Part shown: positions 8,116 through 16,655 of the stretch, in pieces
Layout: each line of letters begins with the position of its first letter
How positions within the stretch are numbered: position 1 is the stretch's first letter
Source: Clostridia bacterium
GTDB lineage: Bacteria > Bacillota > Clostridia > Christensenellales > Aristaeellaceae
Assembly: GCA_017464305.1 (NCBI GenBank)
Contig: JAFUDS010000024.1
Location: 215,041 to 279,040 of the forward strand
DNA: 64,000 nucleotides
Direction: 5' to 3'
The notes under the pieces: generated by a model
The model's input: the letters and a program-made list of their open reading frames with translations, nothing else
Database searches by the model: none
Told to the model about the DNA's origin: nothing
Position numbers and translations under genes: made by a program

Positions 8116-8902
8116 ATTGATTCAGGCCCATCAGGTTTTCGAAAAGGGAACGCCCATTGAACATATCGCGCTGAATCATCTGGATCTGCGGGTAGAGGAG
8201 GGGGAATTCCTCACCATTCTGGGCTCCAACGGCGCGGGAAAGTCCACCCTGTTTAATGCGATTTGCGGCACCTTCCTGTTGACGGAGGGTCGCATCCTGC
8301 TGGACGGGGAGGAGATCACCTATCTGCCGGAGCATCGTCGGGCCCGGGTCATAGGCCGGGTGTTTCAGGACCCGATGAAGGGAACCGCGCCGAACATGAC
8401 CATTGAGGAAAACCTCTCCTTGGCCCATTCCCGAGCCACCGCGAAGCCCCTGAGCTTCGCGCCCTCCCGCAAGCAGGTGGAGCTGTTTCGGGAGCGGTTA
8501 GCCGCCTTTGGCATGGGGCTGGAAAATCGGATGAGGACCAAGGTGGGGCTGCTGTCCGGTGGGCAGCGACAGGCGGTGACCCTGCTGATGTGCACCATCG
8601 TGCCCCCGCGGCTGTTGCTGCTGGACGAGCACACCGCTGCCCTGGATCCAGCCACAGCGGAGAAGGTGATGGAGATTACGGAGCAAACGGTGCAGGAGTA
8701 TCATCTGACCACCATGATGATTACCCATAACATGGGCTCTGCTCTGAGCGTCGGAACTCGGACCATCATGATGGATGAAGGGAGTATTCTGCTGGATATC
8801 GCTGGGGAGGAGCGGGCGGCCACTACGGTGGAGGCTCTGCTGCAGTGCTATTCCGCGAAAAAGAATCGTGCCTTGGATAATGACCGGATGCTGCTGCAAT
8901 AA
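8108..8902 (+). CDS. ABC transporter ATP-binding protein
   Basis: A 264-residue ATPase that powers the importer encoded upstream. Walker A GSNGAGKST at residues 39-47, Q-loop VFQDPM near 85-90, signature LSGGQRQ at 149-155, Walker B LLLLDEH with Asp173-Glu174, and the switch histidine in ITHNM. All catalytic motifs are intact. It overlaps the permease gene by eight bases and is the last gene of the operon that starts at 4666. No clear terminator separates it from the next promoter at 8930. Confidence 0.95.
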   Translation: MLELIQAHQVFEKGTPIEHIALNHLDLRVEEGEFLTILGSNGAGKSTLFNAICGTFLLTEGRILLDGEEITYLPEHRRARVIGRVFQDPMKGTAPNMTIEENLSLAHSRATAKPLSFAPSRKQVELFRERLAAFGMGLENRMRTKVGLLSGGQRQAVTLLMCTIVPPRLLLLDEHTAALDPATAEKVMEITEQTVQEYHLTTMMITHNMGSALSVGTRTIMMDEGSILLDIAGEERAATTVEALLQCYSAKKNRALDNDRMLLQ

Positions 8903-8929
8903 GAAGGGCACGGCGGTCAGAATTCCCTA

Positions 8930-8958
8930 TTGACACCATAGGAAATTCTGGTTACAAT
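8930..8958 (+). promoter_or_regulatory. Sigma-A promoter of metA
   Basis: Perfect -35 TTGACA (8930-8935), 17-base spacer, -10 TACAAT (8953-8958). The transcript would begin near 8965, giving a leader of about 180 bases before metA that contains a 24-codon reading frame and two hairpins. Confidence 0.82.
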
Positions 8959-8991
8959 GCTGAATCATTGCTTTTGAAGGGGGTGAGCCGC

Positions 8992-9066
8992 ATGATTCGC
9001 AACGCCTTGTTGCGGTGCCGGATGTGGGCCGGGGAGCGGAATCCTGTGGCCCGCGCCTGGGCGTAA
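8992..9066 (+). CDS. Possible leader peptide upstream of metA (24 aa)
   Basis: ATG 8992 to TAA 9066, 24 codons, with a ribosome site GGGGGTGA about seven bases upstream and a position entirely inside the metA leader. The peptide is rich in Arg (five), Ala, and has one internal Met and one Cys (MIRNALLRCRMWAGER...). It has no run of Met codons, so a classic Met attenuation peptide is not obvious. The first codons overlap a hairpin CGCAAC-GCCTT-GTTGCG. Too short for homology judgement; its location and ribosome site are the only support. Confidence 0.4.
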   Translation: MIRNALLRCRMWAGERNPVARAWA

Positions 9067-9091
9067 CCTCGTGTTGATCCTGTCTTATCCA

Positions 9092-9110
9092 AGAGGGCGC
9101 GGCGCCTTTT
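9092..9110 (+). promoter_or_regulatory. Terminator-like hairpin in the metA leader
   Basis: AGAGGGCG (9092-9099), loop CGG, CGCCTTTT (9103-9110): eight pairs including two G-T pairs, with the T-run forming part of the stem. It lies 25 bases past the small reading frame and about 36 bases before metA. It could be an attenuator or hide the metA ribosome site region; this is inference. Confidence 0.4.
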
Positions 9111-9145
9111 GATCGAATAAAAAAATAAGAAAGAGGTGCAGAGAG

Positions 9146-10081
9146 ATGCCGATTCGAATCAGCGATGAAATGCCTGTATCGCAGCGGCTGGAAGCGGAGC
9201 AGATCTTTGTGATGCATGAATCCCGGGCTGCCTCCCAGGATATCCGGGAATTAGAGGTCGCGATATTAAATATTATGCCCAATAAGGAGGACACGGAGCT
9301 GCAATTGCTGCGGCTCTTGTCCAACACGCCGCTGCAGGTGCGCCCCACCTTTTTGCGGCTGGATTCCCATATTTACAAACACACCTCGGAGGACTATCTG
9401 CAGAAATACTATCGATCCTTCTCCTCCGTGAAGGATTCGCGGTTCGATGGCCTCATCATTACCGGCGCGCCGGTGGAGACCTTGCCCTTTACCGAGGTGG
9501 ACTATTGGCAGGAGTTGACGGAGCTGATGGATTGGGCGGACAGCCATGTGACGGCTACGCTGCATCTGTGCTGGTCCGCCCAGGCAGGGCTGTATTACCA
9601 TTATGGCATTGAAAAGCACCCCCTGCCTGTCAAGCTGTCCGGGGTCTATTCCCATCGCACCCTGTTTCGGGAGGAGCCGCTGACCCGGGGCTTTAATGAT
9701 ATTTTCCACGCGCCTCATTCCCGCTACACCGGGCTGCTGAAGGAGGAGGTACAGCGGCATCGGGAGCTGGACATCCTGGCGGAATCCGACGTGGCAGGCA
9801 TTTACCTGGTGCACGATCGGGAGAAGCGCCGGCTTTTTGTGACGGGGCATCCGGAGTACAGTCGGGCTACCCTGGCCAATGAATATACCCGGGATCTGGC
9901 GAAGGGGATTCAACCCGCCGTGCCGGTCCATTATTTCCCGGGGGATCTGCCCGCTGGCATTCCCCAATTCCAGTGGAAGGCCCATGCCAATTTGCTTTTT
10001 TCCAATTGGCTGAATTACGAGGTGTATCAGCAAACCCCCTTCCTGCTGCATGAGGTGGGCAGCGTGGTGACTGCAGATTGA
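9146..10081 (+). CDS. metA: Homoserine O-acetyltransferase (MetA type)
   Basis: A 311-residue MetA protein that acylates L-homoserine in the first committed step of methionine synthesis. Catalytic residues fall at the textbook numbers: Cys142 (LHLCWSAQ), His235 and Glu237 (TGHPEYSR). Residue 111 is Glu (GAPVETLPF). In this family Glu111 favours acetyl-CoA and Gly111 favours succinyl-CoA, so despite the common name 'succinyltransferase' this enzyme probably makes O-acetylhomoserine. The next gene, metY, uses exactly that product. ATG 9146 follows GAGGTGCAGAG. A leader with a small reading frame lies upstream and a terminator follows. Confidence 0.94.
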   Translation: MPIRISDEMPVSQRLEAEQIFVMHESRAASQDIRELEVAILNIMPNKEDTELQLLRLLSNTPLQVRPTFLRLDSHIYKHTSEDYLQKYYRSFSSVKDSRFDGLIITGAPVETLPFTEVDYWQELTELMDWADSHVTATLHLCWSAQAGLYYHYGIEKHPLPVKLSGVYSHRTLFREEPLTRGFNDIFHAPHSRYTGLLKEEVQRHRELDILAESDVAGIYLVHDREKRRLFVTGHPEYSRATLANEYTRDLAKGIQPAVPVHYFPGDLPAGIPQFQWKAHANLLFSNWLNYEVYQQTPFLLHEVGSVVTAD

Positions 10082-10086
10082 TGCTT

Positions 10087-10127
10087 CAGGACTCATAGAT
10101 AAATCCTATGGGTCCTGATTTGTTTTA
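10087..10127 (+). terminator. Terminator after metA
   Basis: CAGGACTCATAG (10087-10098) pairs with CTATGGGTCCTG (10106-10117), 12 pairs with one T-G pair, then ATTTGTTTT. It separates metA from metY, which has its own promoter. Confidence 0.75.
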
Positions 10128-10131
10128 TGTA

Positions 10132-10161
10132 TTGGACAGAATTCTCATTCTTCGATACAAT
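10132..10161 (+). promoter_or_regulatory. Sigma-A promoter of metY
   Basis: -35 TGGACA (10133-10138) with 17-base spacer, or TTGGAC with 18, then -10 TACAAT (10156-10161). It begins immediately after the metA terminator. Confidence 0.65.
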
Positions 10162-10194
10162 GCGGTCATTCCAAAACGAGAGGAGATTTCAACC

Positions 10195-11499
10195 ATGTCA
10201 GATATTAAGAATTCCGCCAACTGGTCCTTCGAAACCAAGCAGCTGCACATCGGCCAGGAGCAGGCCGATCCTGTGACCGACGCCCGGGCTGTGCCGATTT
10301 ATGCGACTACCTCTTATGTTTTCCACAACAGCGAGCACGCGGCGGATCGCTTCGGTCTGCGGGACGCGGGGAACATCTATGGCCGGTTGACCAACCCCAC
10401 CCAGGGGATCTTTGAGGCCCGCATCGCCGCCCTGGAAAACGGCAGCGCCGCCCTGGCGGTGGCCTCCGGCGCGGCGGCCATCAGCTATACCTTCCAGGCC
10501 CTGGCCAAGGCGGGGGAGCATATCGTCGCCTCCAAGACGATCTATGGTGGTACCTTTAACCTGCTGGAGCACACCCTGCCCCTGACCAACAATATCACCA
10601 CCACCTTTGTGGATCCGGATGTAGAGGGCAGCTTCGAGGAAGCGATTCAGCCCAACACCAAGGCCATCTTTATTGAGACCCTGGGCAACCCCAACTCCAA
10701 CATCATCGACATCGAGAAGGTGGCGGAGATCGCCCATCGCTACGGCATCCCGCTGGTGGTGGATTCCACCTTTGCCACGCCTTACCTGGTGCGGCCCATT
10801 GATTACGGCGCGGACATCGTGGTTCATTCCGCCACGAAGTTCATCGGCGGCCATGGCACGGCCATTGGTGGCGTCATCGTAGAGGGCGGCAAGTTCGATT
10901 GGAAGGCCAGTGGAAAGTATCCCTGGATCAGCGAGCCCAACCCCAGCTATCACGGCATCTCCTTCTATGACGCGGTGGGCCCGGCGGCCTTTGCCACCTA
11001 TATTCGGGCCATCCTGCTGCGGGACACGGGCGCGACCCTGTCTCCCTTCCATGCCTTCATCTTCCTGCAGGGGCTGGAGACCCTGTCCCTCCGGGTGGAG
11101 CGGCATGTGGAAAACGCCCTGAAGATTGTGGACTATCTCAGCAAGCATCCCCAGGTGGAGGCGGTGCATCATCCCGCCCTGCCCTCCGAGCCTAGCCACG
11201 CCCTGTATCAGAAGTATTTCCCCAATGGTGGCGGCAGCATCTTTACCTTTGAAATCAAGGGCGACAGCGATACTGCTAAGAAGTTTATCGACAATCTGGC
11301 CATCTTCTCCCTGCTGGCCAACGTGGCGGATGTGAAGTCCTTGGTGATCCATCCCTTCACCACCACCCATAGCCAGCTGACGGAGGAGGAGCTGCTGGAT
11401 CAGGGCATCAAGCCCAACACCATCCGCCTCTCCATCGGCACGGAGAACGTGAACGACCTGATTGCCGCCCTGGAGGCTGCTTTTTCGGCGGTGAAATAA
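10195..11499 (+). CDS. metY: O-acetylhomoserine sulfhydrylase (PLP enzyme)
   Basis: A 434-residue member of the Cys/Met metabolism PLP-dependent enzymes. It joins O-acetyl-L-homoserine with sulfide (or methanethiol) to give homocysteine (or methionine). The PLP lysine is Lys215 in VHSATKFIGGHGT; the N-terminal TKQLHIGQEQ...AVPIYATTSYVF and IYGRLTNPT are typical of MetY. The long form (about 430 residues) distinguishes it from the roughly 390-residue MetB/MetC group. ATG 10195 follows GAGAGGAGATTTC. With metA (Glu111 type) it completes direct sulfhydrylation. Confidence 0.95.
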   Translation: MSDIKNSANWSFETKQLHIGQEQADPVTDARAVPIYATTSYVFHNSEHAADRFGLRDAGNIYGRLTNPTQGIFEARIAALENGSAALAVASGAAAISYTFQALAKAGEHIVASKTIYGGTFNLLEHTLPLTNNITTTFVDPDVEGSFEEAIQPNTKAIFIETLGNPNSNIIDIEKVAEIAHRYGIPLVVDSTFATPYLVRPIDYGADIVVHSATKFIGGHGTAIGGVIVEGGKFDWKASGKYPWISEPNPSYHGISFYDAVGPAAFATYIRAILLRDTGATLSPFHAFIFLQGLETLSLRVERHVENALKIVDYLSKHPQVEAVHHPALPSEPSHALYQKYFPNGGGSIFTFEIKGDSDTAKKFIDNLAIFSLLANVADVKSLVIHPFTTTHSQLTEEELLDQGIKPNTIRLSIGTENVNDLIAALEAAFSAVK

Positions 11500-11588
11500 C
11501 CGAGACGCCCGGGGAAGGGAGCGAACCCCTCTCCCCGTTGCGATTAAAAACAGCGATAAAGGATTTCGGAACCTCCTTCCTGATCCCT

Positions 11589-11629
11589 GGACGCCAGCGA
11601 CACCATCCCCGCTGGCGTCCTCTTTTTTC
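11589..11629 (+). terminator. Terminator after metY
   Basis: GGACGCCAGCG (11589-11599) / CGCTGGCGTCC (11610-11620), 11 perfect pairs, followed by TCTTTTTTC. A weaker hairpin of G and C runs precedes it near 11511-11538. Confidence 0.88.
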
Positions 11630-11673
11630 ATTTTCCAGGGGCTGTTGAGGCTGCTGGGCCGAAAAAATATGCC

Positions 11674-11703
11674 TTGTGAAAGCGGGGAAAGATATGGTAT
11701 ATT
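11674..11703 (+). promoter_or_regulatory. Probable promoter of glgA
   Basis: -35 TTGTGA (11674-11679), 18-base spacer, -10 TATATT (11698-11703), 52 bases before the glgA start. Confidence 0.55.
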
Positions 11704-11755
11704 GAAGGGGCCGATAGGCAGTGAAAACAGACTGAGAAAAAGAGGGAGAAGCAAA

Positions 11756-13219
11756 ATGGCGGAGAGAACAGAAACCCGGGTGGCTTTTATTGGATCAGAA
11801 TGTTATCCCTTTGTGAAAACCGGCGGCTTGGGAGATGTGATGTACGCGCTGCCCCGGGCCCTGGTGCGGGAGGGGCAGGAGGTGCGGGTCATTCTGCCCC
11901 TGTATAGCTGCATCCCTTCTAAATATAAGGAGCAAATGGTCTGGAAGGGCTCCTTCATGATGGACCTGACCCAGGATGGCCGCAGCTTCTTCGTGGGCGT
12001 CATGGAGCTGGAGAAGGACGGGGTGGTTTACGATTTTATCGAGAACAAGGAGTTCTTTGATTGGGGAAATCCTTACACCGGGCTGTGGGAGGATATTCCG
12101 AAATATTGCTATTTCGCCAAGGCGTCCCTGGCGGCGCTGAATTTCCTGGAATGGACGCCGGATGTGGTCCATTGCCATGACTGGCAGGCCGCGCTGGTGC
12201 CCGTGTATCTGCGGACCCGTTTTGCCCTGACGCCGGTGGGAGCGGCCCGCAGCGTGCTGACCATTCACAACCTGCGCTTCCAGGGCATTTGCAGCATTGA
12301 GCATCTGAAATATTGGACCGGGCTGCAGGATGATCTGTTTACCTATGATGTGTTCCTGGTCAACGATAACGAGTCCAATATGTTCAAGGGGGGCCTGGCT
12401 TATGCGGATCGGGTGACCACTGTCAGCGAAACCTACGCCCAGGAGATTCAGACGGATTTCTACGGAGAGGGGCTGAATGGGCATCTGTGGTATCACCGGG
12501 CGAAGCTGCGGGGCATCGTCAACGGCATCGACGTGGAGCAGTGGGATCCCCAGGCGGATCAGCTGCTGCCGGTTTCCTATGGCCGGGAGGAGATCCTTTC
12601 CCGGAAAGGGGAAAACAAGCGGGCGCTGCAGCGGCGGCTGGGCCTGCAGGAGGATGAGGGCAAGCTGCTGCTGGGCCTGGTGTCCCGGCTGACGGATCAG
12701 AAGGGCCTGGACCTGGTGGACGCGGTGTTTGAGCAGATGCTGGATGAAAACACGCAGATCATCGTCCTGGGCACGGGAGATCCCCGGTACGAAAATGCCT
12801 TCCGGTATTTCGAAAGCGTGCACAAGGGCCAGGTCAGCGCCTGCATCATGTACGACGAGAGCCTATCCCATCAGATTTATGGCGGCGTGGACGCGCTGCT
12901 GGTGCCCAGCCTGTTTGAGCCCTGCGGGCTGACCCAGCTGATCGCCATGCGATATGGCACGGTGCCCATCGTGCGGGAAACCGGTGGCTTGAAGGACACG
13001 GTGGAGCCCTATAACGAATACACCGGGGAAGGCAATGGCTTTACTTTCGATCGATATGAGGCAGATCTGCTGCTGGACGCGGTGCGCCGGGCCCGGGAGG
13101 TCTATTTCCAGCATCGGGATCGGTGGAACGCCGTGGTGCAGCGGGATATGGACAAGGATGTTTCCTGGACCCATTCCGCCCGGCAGTATTTGGAGCTGTA
13201 TCAGGAGCTGAAGGGTTAA
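11756..13219 (+). CDS. glgA: Glycogen synthase
   Basis: A 487-residue GT5 glycogen/starch synthase that adds glucose from ADP-glucose to alpha-1,4-glucan chains. The N-terminal KTGGLGDV motif is at residues 21-28, and the C-terminal Rossmann domain has FEPCGLTQLIAMRYGTVP, containing the conserved glutamate, and ETGGLKDTV. VHCHDWQAALVP and VNGIDVEQWDP are also family stretches. ATG 11756 follows GAGGGAGAAG; an upstream in-frame ATG at 11671 has no ribosome site and would precede the promoter -10. No other glycogen genes lie nearby; it is a single-gene unit ending at a hairpin. Confidence 0.96.
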   Translation: MAERTETRVAFIGSECYPFVKTGGLGDVMYALPRALVREGQEVRVILPLYSCIPSKYKEQMVWKGSFMMDLTQDGRSFFVGVMELEKDGVVYDFIENKEFFDWGNPYTGLWEDIPKYCYFAKASLAALNFLEWTPDVVHCHDWQAALVPVYLRTRFALTPVGAARSVLTIHNLRFQGICSIEHLKYWTGLQDDLFTYDVFLVNDNESNMFKGGLAYADRVTTVSETYAQEIQTDFYGEGLNGHLWYHRAKLRGIVNGIDVEQWDPQADQLLPVSYGREEILSRKGENKRALQRRLGLQEDEGKLLLGLVSRLTDQKGLDLVDAVFEQMLDENTQIIVLGTGDPRYENAFRYFESVHKGQVSACIMYDESLSHQIYGGVDALLVPSLFEPCGLTQLIAMRYGTVPIVRETGGLKDTVEPYNEYTGEGNGFTFDRYEADLLLDAVRRAREVYFQHRDRWNAVVQRDMDKDVSWTHSARQYLELYQELKG

Positions 13220-13234
13220 GAATAAAGGACGAAA

Positions 13235-13257
13235 GCTCCCCCGCGCCGCGGGGGAGC
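13235..13257 (+). terminator. Hairpin after glgA
   Basis: GCTCCCCCGC (13235-13244), loop GCC, GCGGGGGAGC (13248-13257): ten perfect pairs. It is followed by AATAAAATCC, not a T-run, so read-through into the membrane-protein gene at 13278 is possible. Confidence 0.55.
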
Positions 13258-13277
13258 AATAAAATCCGGGCAAATCA

Positions 13278-14804
13278 ATGGAGCAAGCAATTCGTTTGCT
13301 GGCTGATTTGAATGAATCAACCTTTTCCGAAGAAGATGGGAAAAGAAAGGATGCGAAGGCGGGGATGAGGCAAGCCGGCAGGGGGAAGCACCCCTGGAAG
13401 GATACCTATTATGGAAGAAGAGCGAGGGAGAACCGAAGCGTCTGGTGCTGGAGCGGCCTGCTGGCGCTTTTGTGTACCTTTATTTCCTATCCAGGTATCT
13501 GGTACTCGGATTCCTACGTCCGGGTGGCGACGGGTAGTGCGGTCCTAAACGCCGTGGTGAAAACCCTGACGGGTCATCGCTTTGTGCTGGAAACCGGCAA
13601 TGCCTTTACCGTGATTCCCTCCTTCTTCCTGGCGGCCAGCCTGGGGATGACGGGCCATGTGGGCCTCTATACCTTTGTGCAGGCCTTTTCCTTTTTCGCC
13701 GCCGTGTTTTTGCTCCTTCGGGCTTTGAATCCTGCCTGGCGGAGGGCCCAGGCCCTGCTGTTTGCCCTGTGCCCCCTGGTCTATGGCGTGTCGGTGTATT
13801 ATGAGGCGAATATCGGCAGCCTGGTGGGGATCATTGGGCTCCTGCTGCTTTTCCGGGACGCGGGGGAGGAGAAAACGGGCAAGGAGCGGGCGGTGGAATT
13901 CTTGCTGGTCGCCCTTAGCGCCTTCGTTTCCTTCGGATATCGGACCAATGCCCTGACGGTGGTGCCGGTGCTGGTGGTCTGGCTGTGGCAGGAGACAAGG
14001 GGAAAAGCAAAGCGATGGCTGCCCCTTTGCGCCATGGCGGCAGGGCTGGCCTTGGTCTGGCTGGTGCCATGGGCTTTTGGGGTCCAGAGCCAATCCAATG
14101 GCACCACCGGGTTTGTCTGGGAGATGATTACCACCATCCAGCGCATGGACGCGGAAGACCAGGCGGAATACGCGGATTATCTGGATGAAATCGGGGGCGA
14201 AGGCGCGACACGGGCGCTGCTGGAGAGCAGCACCGAGGTTTCCGCCAACGATTTTATGTGGGGAGAGGCCATCAACACGGCCAAGCTTTCCGCCCCCGGC
14301 GCCAGCGGGAAGGCTATTCGGAAATATTTCCAGTTGATTCGGGAAAAACCGGGAGCCTGGTTCCAGGTGAAGAAGGATTTCGTGCTGCGGGCCCTGGGCG
14401 TGCCGAAGACGCTGGATTACTCGGAATATAATTATAACCGTTGGGAGGGCATGGGGGAATACGGCTTTAACGATTCCAGACAGCGGTGGGCTTTCTATGC
14501 CTCCTATCTGTGGATGAATGAAAAAATGAGCTTCCTGGTGGGCCGGCCCTGGGTGATGTTCCTGCTCTCTCTGCTGCTGATGATGATTGAATGGGTTCGA
14601 AAGAATGGAAAGCGGCATCTGTACGCGGTGATGTTCTGGACCGCGGTGTTCAGCTATGGCGCTTATCTGGTCGTCATCGTGGGCTTCGAGGTACGCTTCT
14701 TCTATCCCGCCCTTCTCCTGATGCTGGCTATGGATGGGGCAATCCTGCTGGAGTGGCTTCGGGCAGGGACGCTGTGGTTGGGAAGAAAATGGCGGAAAGA
14801 ATGA
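13278..14804 (+). CDS. Multi-pass membrane protein, DUF6020/GT-C-like
   Basis: A 508-residue protein with about 10-12 hydrophobic segments. Near residue 70 it has SYPGIWYSDSYVRVATG, resembling SYPGLIVSDTVGQ in the DUF6020 protein at 25145, so the two are probably distant relatives. An extracytoplasmic loop with charged residues follows segment eight or so, as in GT-C enzymes that use lipid-linked sugars. Likely a surface-glycan membrane protein, activity unknown. The start is uncertain: ATG 13278 gives a 55-residue basic tail and lacks a good ribosome site; an in-frame ATG at 13365 is the alternative. It is followed after 76 bases by another membrane protein gene. Confidence 0.6.
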   Translation: MEQAIRLLADLNESTFSEEDGKRKDAKAGMRQAGRGKHPWKDTYYGRRARENRSVWCWSGLLALLCTFISYPGIWYSDSYVRVATGSAVLNAVVKTLTGHRFVLETGNAFTVIPSFFLAASLGMTGHVGLYTFVQAFSFFAAVFLLLRALNPAWRRAQALLFALCPLVYGVSVYYEANIGSLVGIIGLLLLFRDAGEEKTGKERAVEFLLVALSAFVSFGYRTNALTVVPVLVVWLWQETRGKAKRWLPLCAMAAGLALVWLVPWAFGVQSQSNGTTGFVWEMITTIQRMDAEDQAEYADYLDEIGGEGATRALLESSTEVSANDFMWGEAINTAKLSAPGASGKAIRKYFQLIREKPGAWFQVKKDFVLRALGVPKTLDYSEYNYNRWEGMGEYGFNDSRQRWAFYASYLWMNEKMSFLVGRPWVMFLLSLLLMMIEWVRKNGKRHLYAVMFWTAVFSYGAYLVVIVGFEVRFFYPALLLMLAMDGAILLEWLRAGTLWLGRKWRKE

Positions 14805-14880
14805 AGACAGAGTACCATCTGGGGCCCGGCGCACGGGGAGAAATAGCTGGGGAAGAGAAAAAACGGGGAGCGGAACGGGA

Positions 14881-16530
14881 ATGAGCAGAAGAAGCAAGGT
14901 GATCATACAGGCCCTGATGGGAGTTCTGTTGTGTTTATGCCTTGGAGCTACCCTCACCTTTTTGTATGCAAAGATTAACACGCTCATAGACGCGGATGAG
15001 GCCTGCGAGCTGGTCTTGGGCAAGCTGCTTTCGGAGGAGCGCAGCCTCTTGTCAAAGAACTGGTTTTATGGCAATGAGCTTCGAATTCTGGATGTGCAAA
15101 TTGTGAATTCGCTGCTATTCCGGTTCACGGATAACTGGCATATCGTGCGCTTTGCCTCCTGCGCAATTCATATTCTGCTGCTGATGGCCATGTATTTCCT
15201 CCTTTGCAAAGCGGCAGGGATTGCGGATATGTACTTTTGCTCGGCGCTGATTTTTGCCGTCCCCTTTGGTGAAAACTATCTTCGTTACGCGCTGATTGGA
15301 TCCTATATTCCCCATTTTCTTTTCTCCTTTGGAACCTGGGCATTGCTCTTTCGCTATATCGATGGAAGGGAACGGGCCAGGCAAAGAAAAACCGTGGCGG
15401 GAGCTGCTTCTCCCAGATGGAGAACGGGGGCGTTGCTGTTTTTGACGGCCTTGATCGCTGTGTTTGCTGGGCTGGAAGGGGCGCGGCAATTCCAAATTCT
15501 GTGCCTGCCCCTGGCCATGGTGGCGGTTGTGCTTTCGTTGTTCTCCGCGCAGGAAGACAACCCACTCAAGCGCTCCTATTTTCCATACATGGGATGGCTC
15601 GCCGCGTTCTGCGTGGTGGAAGCGGTCAGCTATTTTGTAGGAAACAAGGTGCTGCACAATATCTACACCTATTACAGCTTCTCAGATGTTCGGTTTATCT
15701 ACTTTAACTATGAGTGGTTGCCGGAGTTGATCAACGGCTGGGTGGGAAATCATGGCTATCAGGATGGGTTTGTTTTTTCCTCCATCATTATCAGAAATCT
15801 GGCGGCGGTCCTGTGGATTGTGATGACCTTTATCTCCGCGGGATATGGCATTGTTCACTTTATTCGCATTCAGAAGGACGAAACAGCGGATCGCACGATG
15901 GCCCTGAAGTATTTTCTGCTGGCGGTTTATTATGTGGCCGCCGCGGTGGTGTATATCCTGTTTTATACCTTCACGAACATACAATCCTCGCCGCGGTATT
16001 CTCTGCAGCTGTTGATAATGTCTGTTCCCATGATCTGCTTCTTCATCAAAATGGTCCGTTGGAATCGCTTCTTCAAGGGGCTGGTGCTATTCTGCACCTG
16101 CGGAACGATCGCCCTGGGGGGTCTGAATTATTGCAGGAATTGGCGGGAAGAGGATCCAAACGCGGAATATTGGGCCATCGCGGAGGCCCTGAGGGCGGAG
16201 AACTACAGCGATGGCTTTGCCACCTTCTGGAACGGAAGCATCCTGACGGAGATCTCGAATGGCCAGGTGGAGGTTTGGAGCTGGCATCCAACCATGACGC
16301 AGCTGGCTGCGCAGGAGGACCCGAGAGAGGTCTATCGCGTTCTGCAAAGAAAATCCCACGATGAGGCGCCGCCAGCGGGAAGGATGTTCGTCCTTCTCCA
16401 AAAGAGCGAGATTGCAGATCTGCCCTGGGCGCAAAGGCTGGATGGTGGCACGGTGCTGTACGAGTCTGAACAATATATCGCCAGAGGGTATGCCGATTAT
16501 GCGAGCTTCGTTGCTGATCGGGCGGAATAA
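14881..16530 (+). CDS. Multi-pass membrane protein, unknown (surface-glycan locus)
   Basis: A 549-residue integral membrane protein with about ten hydrophobic segments and a C-terminal soluble part of roughly 120 residues (from NWREEDPNAEYWAIAEALRA). After the first membrane segment comes a loop with INTLIDADEACELVLGK, an acidic stretch like the first loop of GT-C glycosyltransferases. I do not recognise the family. ATG 14881 follows GGGGAGCGG. It lies downstream of the 13278 gene and ends at a strong bidirectional terminator, so the two may be co-transcribed. Role in surface-polymer building is inferred only from context and topology. Confidence 0.6.
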   Translation: MSRRSKVIIQALMGVLLCLCLGATLTFLYAKINTLIDADEACELVLGKLLSEERSLLSKNWFYGNELRILDVQIVNSLLFRFTDNWHIVRFASCAIHILLLMAMYFLLCKAAGIADMYFCSALIFAVPFGENYLRYALIGSYIPHFLFSFGTWALLFRYIDGRERARQRKTVAGAASPRWRTGALLFLTALIAVFAGLEGARQFQILCLPLAMVAVVLSLFSAQEDNPLKRSYFPYMGWLAAFCVVEAVSYFVGNKVLHNIYTYYSFSDVRFIYFNYEWLPELINGWVGNHGYQDGFVFSSIIIRNLAAVLWIVMTFISAGYGIVHFIRIQKDETADRTMALKYFLLAVYYVAAAVVYILFYTFTNIQSSPRYSLQLLIMSVPMICFFIKMVRWNRFFKGLVLFCTCGTIALGGLNYCRNWREEDPNAEYWAIAEALRAENYSDGFATFWNGSILTEISNGQVEVWSWHPTMTQLAAQEDPREVYRVLQRKSHDEAPPAGRMFVLLQKSEIADLPWAQRLDGGTVLYESEQYIARGYADYASFVADRAE

Positions 16531-16573
16531 AGCGGCAGCGGGACTTAGCAGTCCTTTTTCAGAGGGAAAAAAT

Positions 16574-16608
16574 AAACAGGGGAGCGACGATGGCTGCTCC
16601 CCTGTTTT
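16574..16608. terminator. Bidirectional terminator between converging genes
   Basis: AAACAGGGGAGC (16574-16585) / GCTCCCCTGTTT (16596-16607), 12 perfect pairs; T-run TTTTG on the plus strand and a matching A-run (AAAAAATAAA) that gives a T-run on the minus strand. It can serve the gene ending at 16530 and the minus-strand methyltransferase ending at 16656. Confidence 0.85.
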
Positions 16609-16655
16609 GTCCGACGATGCTTTCACGATTTAATTCAACAAAGAGACATATCCAT

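Noticed and set aside
9083-9095. CTTATCCAAGAG resembles the first conserved block of a SAM-I riboswitch upstream of metA.
   Set aside because: The other SAM-I core blocks (GGNGGAGGGA, GGCCCGATGAAACC) are absent and only about 55 bases remain before metA, too few for the full aptamer.
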